64,000 bases of DNA from Lunularia cruciata. Taxonomy: Eukaryota > Streptophyta > Marchantiopsida > Lunulariales > Lunulariaceae. The stretch spans positions 42,794,333 through 42,858,332 of the forward strand of contig OX419756.1 of assembly GCA_948567375.1 (NCBI GenBank), in the 5' to 3' direction. Positions 44,201 to 57,269 of this stretch are shown here, piece by piece (position 1 is the first letter of the stretch; each line of letters begins with the position of its first letter). A program made the translations under genes and the position numbers. Under the pieces are notes generated by a model that was not told the DNA's origin, did not search any database, and saw only the letters and a program-made list of their open reading frames with translations.

Positions 44201-46524
44201 CTCTTCTCCATTGAGCCAATAAGGTCATGAGATATATTCTCTAGTCATCTTATTTTCCAATGTGATTTTAGTGTTCTCCTCTTAATTTGCCTCTCCATGT
44301 TGTTCAAAGGTTGCATGTATTAAGGCCAAAGGTCTCTAGAAAAATCAGCACAACAATTGATAGTTATGTGCCCGACTTGGCCTCAACTGAAACAACACCA
44401 TTGTTTTGCTCAAGCCCTTTCCTCTCATGGGACTCCATCTCTCCTTTCTTCGACTTGTCACTATTCTCCTTGGAGCAGTCATGTTCCTTAGTCTTGAAAT
44501 AGAATTTTTCCTAATTCTATAAGAATTGGTCCACCACTATGCGGTGTTTCAGCTTGATAGTGTTGACTTAGGACTACTCCTTCATCTCTTCCAAGCACCC
44601 ATGCTATTCTTTGAGCACATGCAATGGCTTGAAAAATTATTTGAGGATTTTGTACCATTACCTCTTGGTGAATTCTCAATTTAAGCCCCCATTTGAAATT
44701 GTCAAGAGCTTTTATTGGACTTATATTGGTTATTGCAACTTGTAGATAAAGAAATGTCTTCAAATACTTTTGTATGATGTTCTTTTACTTCAATCTCCAT
44801 AGTTGGATTTGAGCCATCTGTACAAAATTCATGGACTAGAAATTCTTCAATAACACTTCTTGCATTGTCATCCAAGTAATCTCTCTTCCTTTTGACAATA
44901 TTGATTGTTCTCAAGCATCATACCACGTGAGGGCTTTATTTTTCAAGTACCCACATGAAACACACCTACATAATAATTGGTGATCTCAATTGTGAATAAT
45001 CAAAAGTATTGATTCATTTTTGAAATCCAATTTTCCATTACTCCCATGGAACACCATCCTTTATAAGGCTCAATGTTGCATGTGTTCTTCATCCATTGTA
45101 ACAATGTGACTTCATTGTTGACCAAGGTTGGTGTCATTGGCATGAATGACTCTTTGTAATATTTTGAGGACAGGAGAACCTCCAAGAGAAAACCCAAAAG
45201 AAGAAACACAAAGCTTCACACTCAAAACTCCGATGCACCAAAGGAGCACCTTGTCTTTATTATATAACAAAGAGGATTCCCTCAAAGTGATTTTCGTTCT
45301 TGGATCAGATATATGGATCGGTGATATGTCAATGAGCTCTACCTTTAGATTAGTTGCATGCATGGGTGACATGTTGGTTCTGGTCCTATTTGGTTGGTCA
45401 ACAAGCTTTGACTGGAGAAAATCTTCTTGTAGGAATCTCATAATTGCAAGTATGAGATACGATTTGAAAGCTCTCAATGAGATAAATAGTGAGGGAGTGA
45501 AGGCCAGCCTTTTCTTTGCTTTGGAGAAGGGAATTCTACACATTTTCAAGGGCTCATTTATTTGTTTAGACCTCCAAAATTGACTATGAAGTTTTTAGGC
45601 TATTTTTGGCTTCTACCTTATTAGCAGAAGTAGTATTTTGGTGATATCTCTATTTGATCTACTAAGTCCATCATATATAAAATCCTTCTAGATGTTACCA
45701 AGCCAATTTTCATCTCTAGATAATATATCTATCTATTGGTATTACACTCTCCAAGTACTTTGGCTGTTTGTATTGGGTTTTGGGATAAATTCCTTTCTTG
45801 TATTACCTAATCATTCCTTAAGGTACATAATTCACTTTGCAATGCATCCATTGTCATCTTGCTCTCTCAAAATTCATTCAATATCCCTTACATTCCTTGC
45901 ATCAGATCTTGCAACTATGGGTCCATGATTTATACACAAGGCAAATACTCAATCACTAGTTTCTATTTCAATAGAGAGTTAATATGATCATCTAGGAGGA
46001 GTTTTTGATGCTTTGGACTACCATTGGAGCCTTAGAGACTTTCACTTATTAATAATATTTCCTCAACTAAAATTGTGCACTACAAAATTCCTAAACATCA
46101 CTTTTGGTCTAATTGCATAACATTTCTACTTGAGTGTTGAAAGATAGGATTTTGTATATTCATATTCATTGTATCGTAACAAAATGTAGATTGTCAAATC
46201 CTACTCTCTATCATATTTCACCATAGGTAGAATCACTGGGTTTGGTGAATTCATCATTATGTCCATGAACTCTACTCCAAAATAGTAAAGAAGATATAGT
46301 TTCCCTTGCTCACACTAGATATACATAATCTTGATGTGGAATGGATTCAAGAATAGAAAGTGGGATATAGGAAATTATCCTCCAAATCATCCATCCCAAC
46401 CTCTTTCTTACACAATCCCAATCTATTAGTTGCATTACGGTTTCTTCCCTCAATCTCAATAGCCAATGTTCCTCCAAGAGAAGTGATCCACTCTCTTGAA
46501 CTAAAACACTTGGTTTGATACCAT
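44201..46524 (-). pseudogene. Gag of element C, broken and split by a solo LTR
   Basis: A zinc knuckle near 44385-44340 reads CFS, stop, GQVGHITINC: the second Cys codon has become TGA. The capsid part LQVAITNISPIKALDNFKWG is at 44763-44640; its counterpart in D is DLQVAIIDMSPKKSLENFKQ. The 5' part of gag continues beyond the solo LTR (45155-45746) to about 46524, where ATGGTATCAAACC on the minus strand gives the primer site. Confidence 0.65.
45155..45746 (-). repeat. Solo family-2 LTR in gag of element C
   Basis: 592 bp, TG/CA ends in the plus view (TGTAATATTTTGAGGACAGG to TTGGTATTACA). Flanked by CTCTT (45150-45154) and CTCTC (45747-45751). Gag sequence homologous to D resumes on the other side (GTACTTTGGCT, compare 54830). 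Confidence 0.82.
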
Positions 46525-47014
46525 TATAATATTCTGAGGATAGGAGAACCCCCAAAAGAAATATAAAAGAAAAACACAAGCAAAACATAAAGCTTCATCC
46601 CTCAATACTCTAATGCCTCAAAGGAGCACCTTGTCTTTATTATATAGCAAAGAAGATCCACTCAAAGGGAGCTCCACCCTTGGATCATATATATGGATTG
46701 ATGATATGTTATCAAGCTCCATCCTTAGATAATTTGCATAATGTGGTGACATATTGATCCTTGTCTTATCTTGTTGGTCAAACAACGGTTTGATCAAAAA
46801 GAATCTTTGGGGAATTTTCTTGTAGGAAGCTCATAACAACATGAGTGAGGTACCGTTGGAAAGCTCTTGATAAGATGAACAAAGGTAGAAGGAAATGTCT
46901 TTTCTTTAGGAGGGTAGGAAATTTTCATACTAAGACCATCATATATAACATCTTTCTTGATATTACCAAGCAAATTTCCACCTCTAGATAATATGTCTAG
47001 CTAATGGTATTGCA
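46525..47014 (-). repeat. 5' LTR of element C
   Basis: 490 bp, read on the minus strand from TGCAATACCATTAGC to ATTATA. The primer site ATGGTATCAAACC follows directly on the internal side. Confidence 0.78.
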
Positions 47015-47343
47015 CTTTGTATTTATAATGAAGTAATAGAATGCTTCCTTCTCAAAGCTGCCTTCTTGGGGTGTAAGCTAAATTCCCCAAGAAGCTTCCT
47101 TCTAAAAGCAGCCTCCTTGCCATACAAGCTAAGCTAACCATTGACTTGCTATGCAAGTTACCCAATTCTTAGAAAGTACCTAGAAGCTTCTCATCAAGAA
47201 GTCTCATATATGCTTCTACAATATTCTACTAAGAAACTTCTTAGATGCTTCTAAAATATTCTAAGAGTTCCTAGTTATATGTAATTTATTTTACTAAATC
47301 ATTAGCCTTTGGCTAACTCATCTCTTAACTCTATATTATTACA
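47015..47343 (-). repeat. 3' LTR of element E, inner fragment
   Basis: Continues the LTR started at 39384: CTTTGTATTTATAATG joins GGGCTTT once C and its duplication are removed. It contains several GAAGCTTC blocks and ends ATATTATTACA. Confidence 0.82.
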
Positions 47344-47559
47344 TACTCTCATATTGCTATTTTGTGACATCCTTATTGCCATGGAATCTTCAAACTTGTG
47401 TAGGACCATTTGTACATTTTGGAGATGGGAAAGAGGCTCCCATGTAGCATTGGGAAAAGATACCCTTTTCAAAGTACCTTATTTTTAGTGTGTTATTGGC
47501 GGCCATATTGGATATCACAACATGTAAATATACAATCAACTTTGAATATTTGCTAAAGA

Positions 47560-48780
47560 TTTTTCATGATTGTTGACAAGGATAGGAGGATGAAGGAGTT
47601 GGACATGAGTGGGAAAGTAGAAACAATGGGTTTTCACTTTGAAACATGGAAGATAGGATAGATTTGCATATGACTAAGAACTGCAAGTTGGTTGGTAGCA
47701 AGAGGAATGATCTGAGTAATATCAAATGGACCTATACAATTAGTAGTAAGTTTAAAAACTTGGGTGTCAAGCGTCAGAGGAAGGTTATTGGAAGAAAGCA
47801 TGAAGTTATTACCTAGTTCAAAGGTAAGATTGCAATGATGCTTATCAACATATTGGCTTTGTCAATTTTGAGCAATGAGAAAATGAGAGTTAGCTTGGTG
47901 TAAGGATTTAGATAACATGTACAAGATGGTGGAAATATGAGGAACTTGAGATGTTGAAGAACAAAAAAGGAATCTTGAACAAGAGAATATTGCTCAAAAT
48001 TGAAGAAGAAGAGAGAGAATCTAATTTTTGTCTACTTGAAACTCTCATAGGCAAACTTGGCAACCACAAGACAAGTATCCTTTGGTGTGGTAAATGTTGA
48101 CAAAAGCTCAAAGTATATCTTCTAAGGTGAAATTTTCATATTTGGTTTGCCTATCACTTTGAGGAAATTGATAAAATAAACTTAGTGCCAAGTAGCTTGA
48201 ATAATGCTTGCCAAAAATTTCCATTGAATCAAGGACCATGATTTGAGATGAGAACCCATGGCATCTGAGGTGGCTTGAAGATGGTATTAAAATAAATCTT
48301 GACTAGCATTGGAACATCTACAATAGATGCCAAGTGATTTTGCTTGCTATATTTATCAATAAACATCACAATGGTTATATAGCCTTCATCCATCTTAGGC
48401 AAAGATGTGATGAGTCTAAGACTTATATGTTCCAATTGAGTAGATGGAATGTGGAGTGGTTGAATTAGTCTACCTTGTTTCTAGTTGCTTATCTTGTTGC
48501 ATTGGAAGCTCTTACAAGATCAAAAAAACTCTAAAACATCTTGTGTGATGTTTGGGCACCACTATTGATGTTGGAAAATATCTAAGGTTGTTTCCACACC
48601 CATGTGACAAGAAATTAGTAAGTCATGTATCCCTTGAAGCCACACAAGTTGGAGATCACACATAGTTGGAACATATATTTTCTTATCAAAGAATAGAAAA
48701 CCTTCCTTGAATGACAAAGAGTTATATTTCTTGTTGTGTATTGCAAGATAACTTTGCAATTGAAAAAGGAGGCCTTATGG
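47560..48780 (-). pseudogene. Integrase of element E, broken
   Basis: Recognised by match to A and B. HDLLISCHMGVETTLDIFQHQ (48562-48759) is the zinc-binding part, and LRLITSLPKMDEGYITIVMF with IDKYSKQNHL and VLISNHGP (48229-48435) is the core. The GPY/F-side sequence reaches about 47560. Stops and indels throughout. Confidence 0.75.
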
Positions 48781-48949
48781 TAAAGCAAACTTGAACTATG
48801 TGTGTACCTTTGAGTCTATCAACACAACAATGATTGATGTTATCCTTGGAGGTTCAAGAAGAATCTTCAAATCAGGTTGTCATGCTAAGAATCAAGAATG
48901 ACATAGAACTTGCCAAGTTTGTAATCAAGCTTGATGTCAAACAATTGTA

Positions 48950-50220
48950 GTTATTCCTTGTATCAATGATGCATAATCTTCATTTGCTCCAAATACAAGG
49001 TTTGCACAAAGATTTTGTGATCAATTTTCATGGGCACATTTTTCTCCAAGAGTAATGTCTCCATACCTTTGTGGTGTATATTGTTGCTAATTATTCTTTA
49101 CTTTGAACAATATAATTCATTTTTTTATGCTTAGTTGGCAAGACACAAATCCAATGGAATGTAATACATTTGAAAATTCTTGTTACAACATACTTCCAAT
49201 GGAAAATTAGAAGTATCAAAATCAACCACACAAGATAGTTAAGGATCATATGGTTGGAGGATAGGTCATGAAGACACCATATCCTTTAGTTTCTTGAATG
49301 TTTCTTTGTGATGAGTGGTCCACTTAAAGCTTGTTGTTTCACTAAGAGATTAGTTAATGGTGTGGCTATATGAGTATAATAGTGGATGAATTGTTAGAAA
49401 AAACTTGCACATCTATTAAATCCCCCAAATTTCATGGCATTCTTAAGAGTAGGCCAATTGGTAATAGCTTTGATTTTTTCCTCTTCCATCTTGATCCCCT
49501 CTATTAAAACTTGATGACCTAAGAAGGTAACTTCCTTCTACCCAAAGGCACATTTGGACTTCTAACAATAGAACTTCCATTGTTGTAGCTTCTCAAGACT
49601 TCTTGAATATGGTTCTTGTATTATAGTTCCATCTTATTGTAAATAAAAATTTCATCTAAGAACACTACCATGTAACAATCAAATAGCCCATCTAACATCC
49701 AATACATTTGATCCATGAAGACTATCAAAGCATTAATTAGCCTAATAGGTAAAACTCTTTATTCAAAATGCACCTACCTTGTACAAAAGGTTATCTTTTG
49801 TATATCTTCTCCATCAATTGGAATCTGCCAATAGCCACGTTCAAGATCCAACTTGGAGAAATATAGTGGTCCACTTAATTGATCCAGCAAGTAATGAATT
49901 CAAGGCAAGGAATACACATTCTTTTGAGTTTGTTTATTACGACCATGATAATCAACATAGAATCAAACTCCATCTTCTTTGGTATAAATAGTACCAATAA
50001 ATCCCAAGGAGAAGTAATATATTGTATGAAATCCTTCTCCACCAACTTGGTCAATTTTGTTCATAGCACTTGTAACTCCTTTGTTGAGAGCCAATACATT
50101 GGTCTACTCATTGGAGTACTACTTGTCAATACCTCAATTTTGAAGTGTATATCACAATCAAAGGGTAATATCTTCAAAGGATCATCTAGAAATACATTTG
50201 TAAATTTGTAAACTATTTAT
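48950..50220 (-). pseudogene. RT and RNase H of element E, broken
   Basis: RT blocks align with A: EKDFIQYIT near 50030, KGYFEK/RVLPIRL-like near 49770 and a FLDEIFIYNK-like catalytic block near 49640-49660, then the connection domain at 49540-49330. RNase H traces (CVVDFDTSNF-like) lie near 49240. The frame is lost many times. Confidence 0.7.
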
Positions 50221-50259
50221 TCAATCACTACTTGTTGAGGCATCTTATCCTCATCAAAC

Positions 50260-50800
50260 TCTCCTTGCACAATTGGCTTGATTCATATAGCAAAAATAAG
50301 TATATCTTCCTCCAAAACTTATTTTGTAGCCAATGTATTGATAAAATTCCCATCATGGGATTGAATACTCTTAAGTGTCTTCTTTAAAGGTGCTAGACAA
50401 CCTAATCAATAAATATTTTCTCAATTTTGTACTTGAATTTGTCATTGGAGCCAATCAAATTGAACTTTACGATGCTCAAACCAAGTGAGACATAGAATGA
50501 TATCATAGCGTAGTGGAGATACCATAAACCTTATACACTCTATATATTCCTTCCCAATCTAGAATGTAATAGGATGTGAGGTACTAAATATAGAACCCTT
50601 TTTACCATTTTTTTTTTATCAATTTGCTACCAAATACTAGCTTGATAAGAATACATAATTCATGTGCTTATTGTATATGTAATTAATAAAACTCCCATAA
50701 TCTACCAAAATCTTACAACAACAATTGGATATCATACCTTGCAAGTGTAATCAATCTTGCATAGATTGAGCCTTCAATCTATTTGGAAAAGATTAGGTTC
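50260..50800 (-). pseudogene. Protease of element E, broken
   Basis: Corresponds to the protease of A and B: LQGMISNCCCKILVDYGS-like sequence near 50740-50690 and IYRV.RFMVSPLRYDIIL near 50530. Only one copy of the 20-residue unit found three times in A and B is present (near 50310-50370). Confidence 0.68.
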
Positions 50801-50829
50801 CCAATAAATGGTTTAGCATCTCCTATTAG

Positions 50830-51760
50830 GCTTCTTTGTTTCCTTGATCCTCACACTCCAAGAACTCCATTTGAACCATAGGTGAAGGTTGTACATTATT
50901 AGTTGGACATGCCGCCATGCAATATACAATTTTGTAAAAATAGAAGCAACCACCATTTTGTCATAATCTTTCTCTATCTATAGTGCTAAGTGTTCTCTAT
51001 TGGATAGCATCAATCTCTATTGGTATTAGCTCCTCCACCATATGTGATGTGTTTGCAAGTTTTATGAAGATCAAGGTCAAGAATAAAATGTGACAACTAA
51101 GGAATCAAAGCATTTAGCCAATTTCCTACCTTCTTCCAAGTGTTTGTACTTATGCATGGTTCCTTCTAATTAAGTGCATGATTTTAAGCCTCTCTCAAAC
51201 CAATCTAGAGCTTTGCTTTTGAATATCTCTAGAATCTCCATTATTTCATTTTAGAACTCATTGATGTAGCTACTCATAGAACCAATTGACTTCAATTTTA
51301 CTTATATATCTTGTCGGCTTTTGTAGCATTCATTGCTTGGAATCTCCCAATTATTGACCTCCTAAATTCTTCTTATAGCAAGATTGAAACAAAAAATTAT
51401 CATTGCATTAACTCTACTTGAAATTTCCATCATATTTTTGTCACTGCATGAAAGTGGGTCAAAGTCAAGAGAATCTATCATCGTTCATCCAAAAGATTTG
51501 TAGTTTCAAAATAACATTCACAATCAAACACAAAATTCTCTATTGTATTAGGTAGATTATTACCTTCAAATATTGTTGACTTTGCAAATCAAATTCAATC
51601 TTCAAAACACTACTCTCTCTACTTGCTCTTGTTGTTGCCTATAATAATCTCTCTCTTCCAACGATTGAGTAAGGTGCTTAATGTATTACTCCATAACAAT
51701 GATAACTTTGGGTATCACCACCATGAATAATACTCTACCAAACTATATACTTGAATGATC
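50830..51760 (-). pseudogene. Gag of element E, broken
   Basis: Zinc-knuckle-like sequence (GGCFYFYKIVYCMAAC) near 50905-50960 has lost at least one metal ligand. Capsid traces matching A lie at 51340-51560 (NFVFDCECYFETTNL). The start region near 51725 reads MVVIPKVIIVME, against MAAIPDVILAMQ in A. Confidence 0.65.
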
Positions 51761-51824
51761 TAAGTTAACATATAGATGAAACAAGTATACCATTCCTTGT
51801 AAGTTATAATTGGAAAGATCAATG

Positions 51825-51857
51825 GTTTAGGGTTTAGGGTTTAGTCAAGTTTAGGGT
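51825..51857 (+). repeat. Interstitial telomere-type repeat (TTTAGGG)n
   Basis: GG, two TTTAGGG units, a partial TTTAG, then TCAAG and another TTTAGGG. It sits in the leader of element E where A and B have no such sequence, so it was added after E's insertion or to E's lineage. Confidence 0.85.
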
Positions 51858-52014
51858 TGCACAAAGTGATGGTTTTTAGAAAATTCTACTCAAAGTATAG
51901 AATGTGTAATAAGATGCTTTTGTAGTACATGGAAATGGAAATCCTAATGGTTTGGGGGAAATAAATTTAATGGTCCTTAGAGTCCATCCATCCTATTTTT
52001 TTCTCTAATTCCAA

Positions 52015-52415
52015 TGTAAAAGACCAATGAAAAAAATAAGAAAATTGGAAAATAAGAGTGGAAGAGCACATTGGAACTCTCAAATGAAAGAAACTCCTAA
52101 TATTTGGCATGATTTTGGGCTTTGGTAATTGTAGTGAAATCTTGTATTGACAAGGCTATTGAGAAGCTTCCTTCTCAAAGCCAGATCCTTGGAGTGCAAG
52201 GTAAGCTAGCCAAGAAGCTTCCTTCTAAAAAACTTATATTTTGCATGTAAGCTTAGCTAGCTATTAACCTGGTGCGTACGTTACACAATCCTTGGAAGGT
52301 ATCTAGGAGTTTTCTATGTGCTTCTAGAACATTCTTAGAATTCATAATTATACTTGGCTAATTTAACTAACTCATTGGCATTGGTTAACTTCTTTACTAA
52401 TTCTATATTATTGCA
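52015..52415 (-). repeat. 5' LTR of element E
   Basis: 401 bp, plus view TGTAAAAGACC to ATATTATTGCA. It matches the split LTR at 39384/47015 along its length. The primer-site side reads TTGGAATTAGAGAA on the minus strand. Confidence 0.82.
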
Positions 52416-53509
52416 AAATGTCCTTGATAATTTAAGAAATAAGCTATTTTTCATTACATTTAATACTTGTAAATGGATATTAAATGAACGTCACATTTAC
52501 CTTTAGTCCAAAAATAACAAAATTTGACCATTCAAATTATCTTTTAAAGAGGAGAAAAAGAGGTGATATATGATTATGTTAAGAAGTCTTCAAGAGATAT
52601 TCTTTTTAATATAGTGCATGAATATAAGATGAAGATTTCTTTTAGGAAACTTGATTAAAGGCAAGATTGGGCATTTTACACAAAAATTCATATCTTACAA
52701 AGATCTTGATATTATATGACCTTAAAGGTGAAATAATTGACTACCTCCCATTATGTAATTCCATGCTTGGATTAACCATAAAATTATTGATTTTGTTTTA
52801 TTGTATTGCAAGCTTACTCCAAAATAAAATCTTGAAGCTTAACAATCCTAGCTAGTTCTTTCATTACCTATAATCTTGCTTTCAACAACTTTATATAAAT
52901 TAAAAATATTTATCTTTAGTTACTACTTTAATACATACTTATATTTAGTTGTTTAGGTTCACATTCCCATTCTACTTGTAGATAAGAAGCTTTCAATGGT
53001 GGTAATCTTTTATTAAGTTAAAATGTCAATGCCTTAGCAAGAATAATGAATGTGGAAAATATGTTTTTATGGAATATATTAATCTTATGTAGTACATAAA
53101 TAATACAAAAATATATAAATTTTTTTGAATGGATAAACACATATAGTTCTCTTTTCCATAAGTTTTTATAAGATATAAAGTGAGTATCTTATTGCATATT
53201 AACATAGGAATCAAAGAAGATTTGAAGCTATGAGCAATCTTACATGATTTTATGTAGTTAGCAATGTATGTATAGTAATGATAGAATAGATCTTAAGCAC
53301 CAACTTCAAATGGTCAACGGTATAATAGACGTCCTTCTTCAACCTCAACCCTTGATGGAAAACTATTAAGGGATTAGATAGATGAATAAAAGTGCAATGT
53401 TATATAAGTTAGAGTGAGATAATGAGATCATGTGTGAAAGAAAGAAGGAGGAAAAGACTTCATCAAACCATACAAGGAAAAGAAAAAGGGGTAAAATGAG
53501 GTGGTCAAG
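52416..53509. other. No gene seen, AT-rich spacer between E and D
   Basis: Short ORFs only (up to 62 codons), no motif, no repeat recognised. Confidence 0.5.
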
Positions 53510-54043
53510 TGTAATATCATTAGCTAAACATATTATCCAAACGTGGAAATTTGTTTGATTATATCTAGAAGGATATTTTATATGATGGTCTAAGTAGATC
53601 AAATAGAGTTGTCACCAAAAAAGTATTTCCACTAATAGGATAGAGGCTGAAAACAACTTTAAAACTTCAGAGCCAATTTTAAAGGTCTATTTTAAACCTC
53701 TCCTTGTTTGTCTTGTCAAGAGCTTTCCAATGATACCTCACCTATGCTGTTTTGAGCTATCTTCAAGAAGATTCTCCAAATATTCCCTCTAGTCAAACTT
53801 GTTTGAACAACTAGATAGGACAAGAATCAAGATATCACCAATCCATGCAACTCATCTAAGGATAGATCTCATTGACAATTCATCAATCTACATATTTGGT
53901 CCAAAGGTGGAGCTCCTTTTGAATGGATCTTCTTTTCTATATAATGAAGACAAGGTGCTCCTTTGGGACATCAATATTGAGGGATGAAGGCTTGTTTCCT
54001 CTTGTGTTTCTCTTGGAGGTTTTCCTATCTTTGGAACATTACA
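53510..54043 (+). repeat. 5' LTR of element D
   Basis: 534 bp from TGTAATATCATTAGC to TTTGGAACATTACA. The primer-like site ATGGTATTGGAGAAGG follows. It matches the LTRs of C in reverse orientation. Confidence 0.82.
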
Positions 54044-54599
54044 ATGGTATTGGAGAAGGTGTTTTAATCCAAGAGAGTGGATCACCCCTCTTGGAGGAAC
54101 ATGAGCTATTGAGACTGAGTTATTTCGAGGGGAGAAAACATAATGCAAATGATAGATTGGGGATGTTTTAGAGAGAGGATAGGATGGATGCTCTTGGATG
54201 ATAATTTCTTGCACCTTGTCTTTTGTTCTTGAATCTGCTACACATCAAAATTATACACATCCAATGTGAACAAGTGAGAATGTATCTTATTTACCATTTT
54301 GGAGTAGAGTCCCTGGACATAGTAATGAATTCACAAAACTTTGTGATTCTACCTCTGGTGATAAACACTAGAGAGTAGGATTTGAAAATTTATATTTTTT
54401 TATGATACAATGGATTGTAATATACCAAATCCTCTCCCTTTCAATGCTCAAGTAAAAATTTGTTATGTAGTTAGACTAAAAGTGATATTTAGGGATTTCA
54501 AAGTCCATAATTTTGATGGGGAATATTATCAACAAGTGATAGCTTGTGAGGTCCCAATGGTAGTCCCAATCATCCATGCTCCCTCTTGAGTGATCATAT

Positions 54600-55830
54600 T
54601 AACCCTCTATTGAAGTAAGAAGTAGCAATTGAGCATTTACCATGTATACAAATCATGGAGTCATAGTTGCAGGATTTGATGCAAGGAATGCAAGGGATGT
54701 TGATAGATTTTCAAGAGATCAAGCTCACAATAGAGCATTGCAAAGTCAAGTATGTACCTTTAGGAATAATCAAGTAATGCAAGAAGTAAAATAATCCCAA
54801 AACCCAATAACAATAGCCAAAGTACTTGGAGACTTGTTCATGCCAAAGGCATTGACCCTGATCAATCATGAAGCCACATTTTTACTACGAATGAAGAAGA
54901 TGTGCAACATTGAGCCTTATTAAGGATTGCATTCCATGGGTGTAGTTGTAAATTGGATTTCAAGGATGAATCTATGTTTTTTATTATTCACAATTGATAT
55001 CATCAGTAATTCCATAGACATGTTTGCATGTGGGTACTTGACCAACAAAGCCCTCACATAGTGCCATGCTTGGAACCAATTAGTGTTGACTAAAGGAAGA
55101 GAGATCAATTGGATGGAAATGCAAGAAGAGCTACTAAAGAATTTCCAATCCATGGATTCTGTGCAAATGGCTTGAACTTGACTATGGGAGTTGAAGAAGA
55201 AGAACAACATACAAGAGTACGTGGAGGTATTTCTTGATCTACAAGTTGCAATAATTGATATGAGTCCCAAAAAATCTCTTGAAAATTTCAAACAAGGCAT
55301 AAAAGAGCAAATTCACCAGGAAGTAATGGTAGAAAATCCTTGCAGTGTTTTTGAAGCCATTCCATGCACTTAAAGAATAGCAATGGCACTTAGAGGAGTT
55401 GAAGGGGTAGTCTAGAATCAACACAATTGGGCTAAAACACCACACTTTGGTGTACAAATTCCTATAGAGTTGGGCAATTTTTAGTTTTGAGACCAAGGAG
55501 CACAACCGCTCCAAGGAGAACATGGACAGATCAAAAGAGTGATGGAGCCCCATGAGGAGAAGGGACTTGGATAGAACAATGACATTGTTATAATTGTAGC
55601 CAAGTTGGGCACATAACCATCAATTTTTGTGCTCATCCTCCTAAGGGCCCTTGGCCTCCATATAGGCAACCTTGAACAACATGTAGAGACAAATTACAAA
55701 GGAGGATGTTGAAATCACATTAGAAAACAAAGATCATGAGTAAATGTACCTTGTGACCTTATTGAATCAATGGAGAAAAGTAAAACTGGGGGCAGGAAGA
55801 GTACAAGTGTGCAAAGGTGGAGGAAGACAA
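54600..55830 (+). pseudogene. Gag of element D, broken
   Basis: The capsid part is DLQVAIIDMSPKKSLENFKQ (55191-55373). The zinc knuckle near 55578-55622 reads CYNCSQVGHITINFC: first ligands and His are kept, but the last Cys is displaced by a Phe. Upstream sequence (54640-54900) pairs with C beyond its solo LTR. Several stops. Confidence 0.68.
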
Positions 55831-55839
55831 ATGCATAAT

Positions 55840-56160
55840 TGATTGTTATAAATGGAGTCCTAAAAGAAAATCAAGTGAAAATATTGATAGACCTTGGAGC
55901 AACAAAGAATTTATTGTCTTGCTTTATTGCAATAAGGTTTGTGATGGAACTACGGCAAGATGAGAATGAATAAGTAGAGTTACTTAATGGTCAGATATAG
56001 AAGATTGATTCAACACCTATAAAGATAACACTCTCTATAGGAGATTATCTAGAAGAATGGAGTGGCAAGTGATACAGTAAGCTTGTTATGATGTGATCAT
56101 AGGCATATTGTAGATAGAGCACTACAACCTCACCATCAACTAAAGAAAGAAAGTAGTGAG
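55840..56160 (+). pseudogene. Protease of element D, broken
   Basis: ILIDLGATKNLLSCFIAIRF (55881-55940) is the active-site region, with D-L-G-A in place of D-S/T-G-A. The downstream part resembles C at 43760-43980. Confidence 0.62.
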
Positions 56161-56389
56161 AACTAGCCAATAGAAGATCATGGGGGATAGAGAAAAGTGC
56201 AAAGGCAAGAACTCTCTCTATGTGAAAGAGATAATAGCTATCAATAAGACAAATAGATGTTGCATGGGTCTAATAAGAGAAGTCTAGAGTGCACAACTTG
56301 ATGGAAAAATTCTTGAGAATTTGAAAGATGTGGTCAATGAGTTTCAAGATGTCTTTCTTGATGATTTACCCTCAAGATTACGGCCAAAG

Positions 56390-57240
56390 AGGAGAGTAGA
56401 TCATAAAATCAAGATACTTTTGGGGAAGACTGCTCTTTGTTAAGGCCCCATATCAACTATCACTTCATGATGTGGAGAACTATAAGGCTCAAATCAAGGA
56501 TATGCTACAGAAAAGGTTTATCTAACCTTACATATCACTATATGGGGCTCTTGTCTTGTTAGTGAAGAAGAAGAATGGTACAATGCATATGTGCATTGAA
56601 TATTGGTGCCTAAATCAATATATAGTGAGGAAAAAATACTCATTACCTTTGCATAGATGACATGCTCAAAGTGGATAAGGCAAAACACTTCACCAAACTT
56701 GATCTTTGGAGTGGTTACAACCAAATCATGATCTTGGAGGAAGATGTACACAAATGTACCTTGTGAACAAGAAATGGTTACTTTTAGTACTTGGTGATGC
56801 AATTTGGCCTCACCAATGCACCAACCACTTTCATGAGTTTGATGAATGACATATTTTATCCATACTTGGATAAATCTATTATTTTCCTTGATGACATCTT
56901 AGTCTACAAGAGGACAATGATGGAGCACAAGCAACATCTATGTGAAGTCTTCCAAATTTTGTGATAGAATCATTGTATGCCAAAAACTCAAAGTGCAAGT
57001 TTGGCAATTGTGAAGTAGACTACTTGGGGCATAGAGTAAGTGTAGAAGGTATCCAAGTGTTAAAAAATATAATAGAGGTCATTCAAAAATAGATTGCTCT
57101 AGAAGATCATACTCAAATCAAGAGTTTCTTGAGATTAACAAGGTCCTATCATCAATTTGTCAAGGACTTCTCCAAGGTCACACAACCTCTAATGGCACTA
57201 TGTAGCAAGGAGAGGAAGTGGATGTAGGGAACTACACAAG
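56390..57240 (+). pseudogene. Reverse transcriptase of element D, broken
   Basis: RT blocks in order: KVDKAKHFTKLDLWSGYNQI near 56690, [18 protein letters not shown] near 56805, and [13 protein letters not shown] near 56880-56920 with the catalytic DD, then VDYLGHRVSVEGIQV near 57020. A frame change separates the catalytic block from its neighbours. It pairs with C at 42970-43560. Confidence 0.82.
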
Positions 57241-57269
57241 AATTGGCCTTAAGGAATTAAAAGATGCAT

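Larger units (their letters stand above)
39493..47014 (-). mobile_element. Ty3 chromovirus C (family 2) inserted in the LTR of E
   Basis: LTRs lie at 39493-40091 and 46525-47014. The target duplication is CTTTT (39488-39492) and CTTTG (47015-47019), with one change. Internal order on the minus strand is gag with zinc knuckle, protease, RT, RNase H, integrase and a C-terminal chromodomain. Two solo LTRs (41872-42607, 45155-45746) interrupt it. Copy D (53510-59185) is the same family. Chromodomains direct such elements to particular chromatin. All genes are broken. Confidence 0.85.
39384..52415 (-). mobile_element. Ty3-type element E (family 1), split by element C
   Basis: The 5' LTR (52015-52415) and 3' LTR (39384-39492 plus 47015-47343) match each other and those of A and B. 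The internal region 47344-52014 reads, on the minus strand, gag, protease, RT, RNase H, integrase, all heavily decayed. Element C is inserted in the 3' LTR. No matching target duplication was found (ATATA at left, AAATG at right), so old change or rearrangement at an end is possible. It is more decayed than A or B, and so probably older. Confidence 0.82.
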
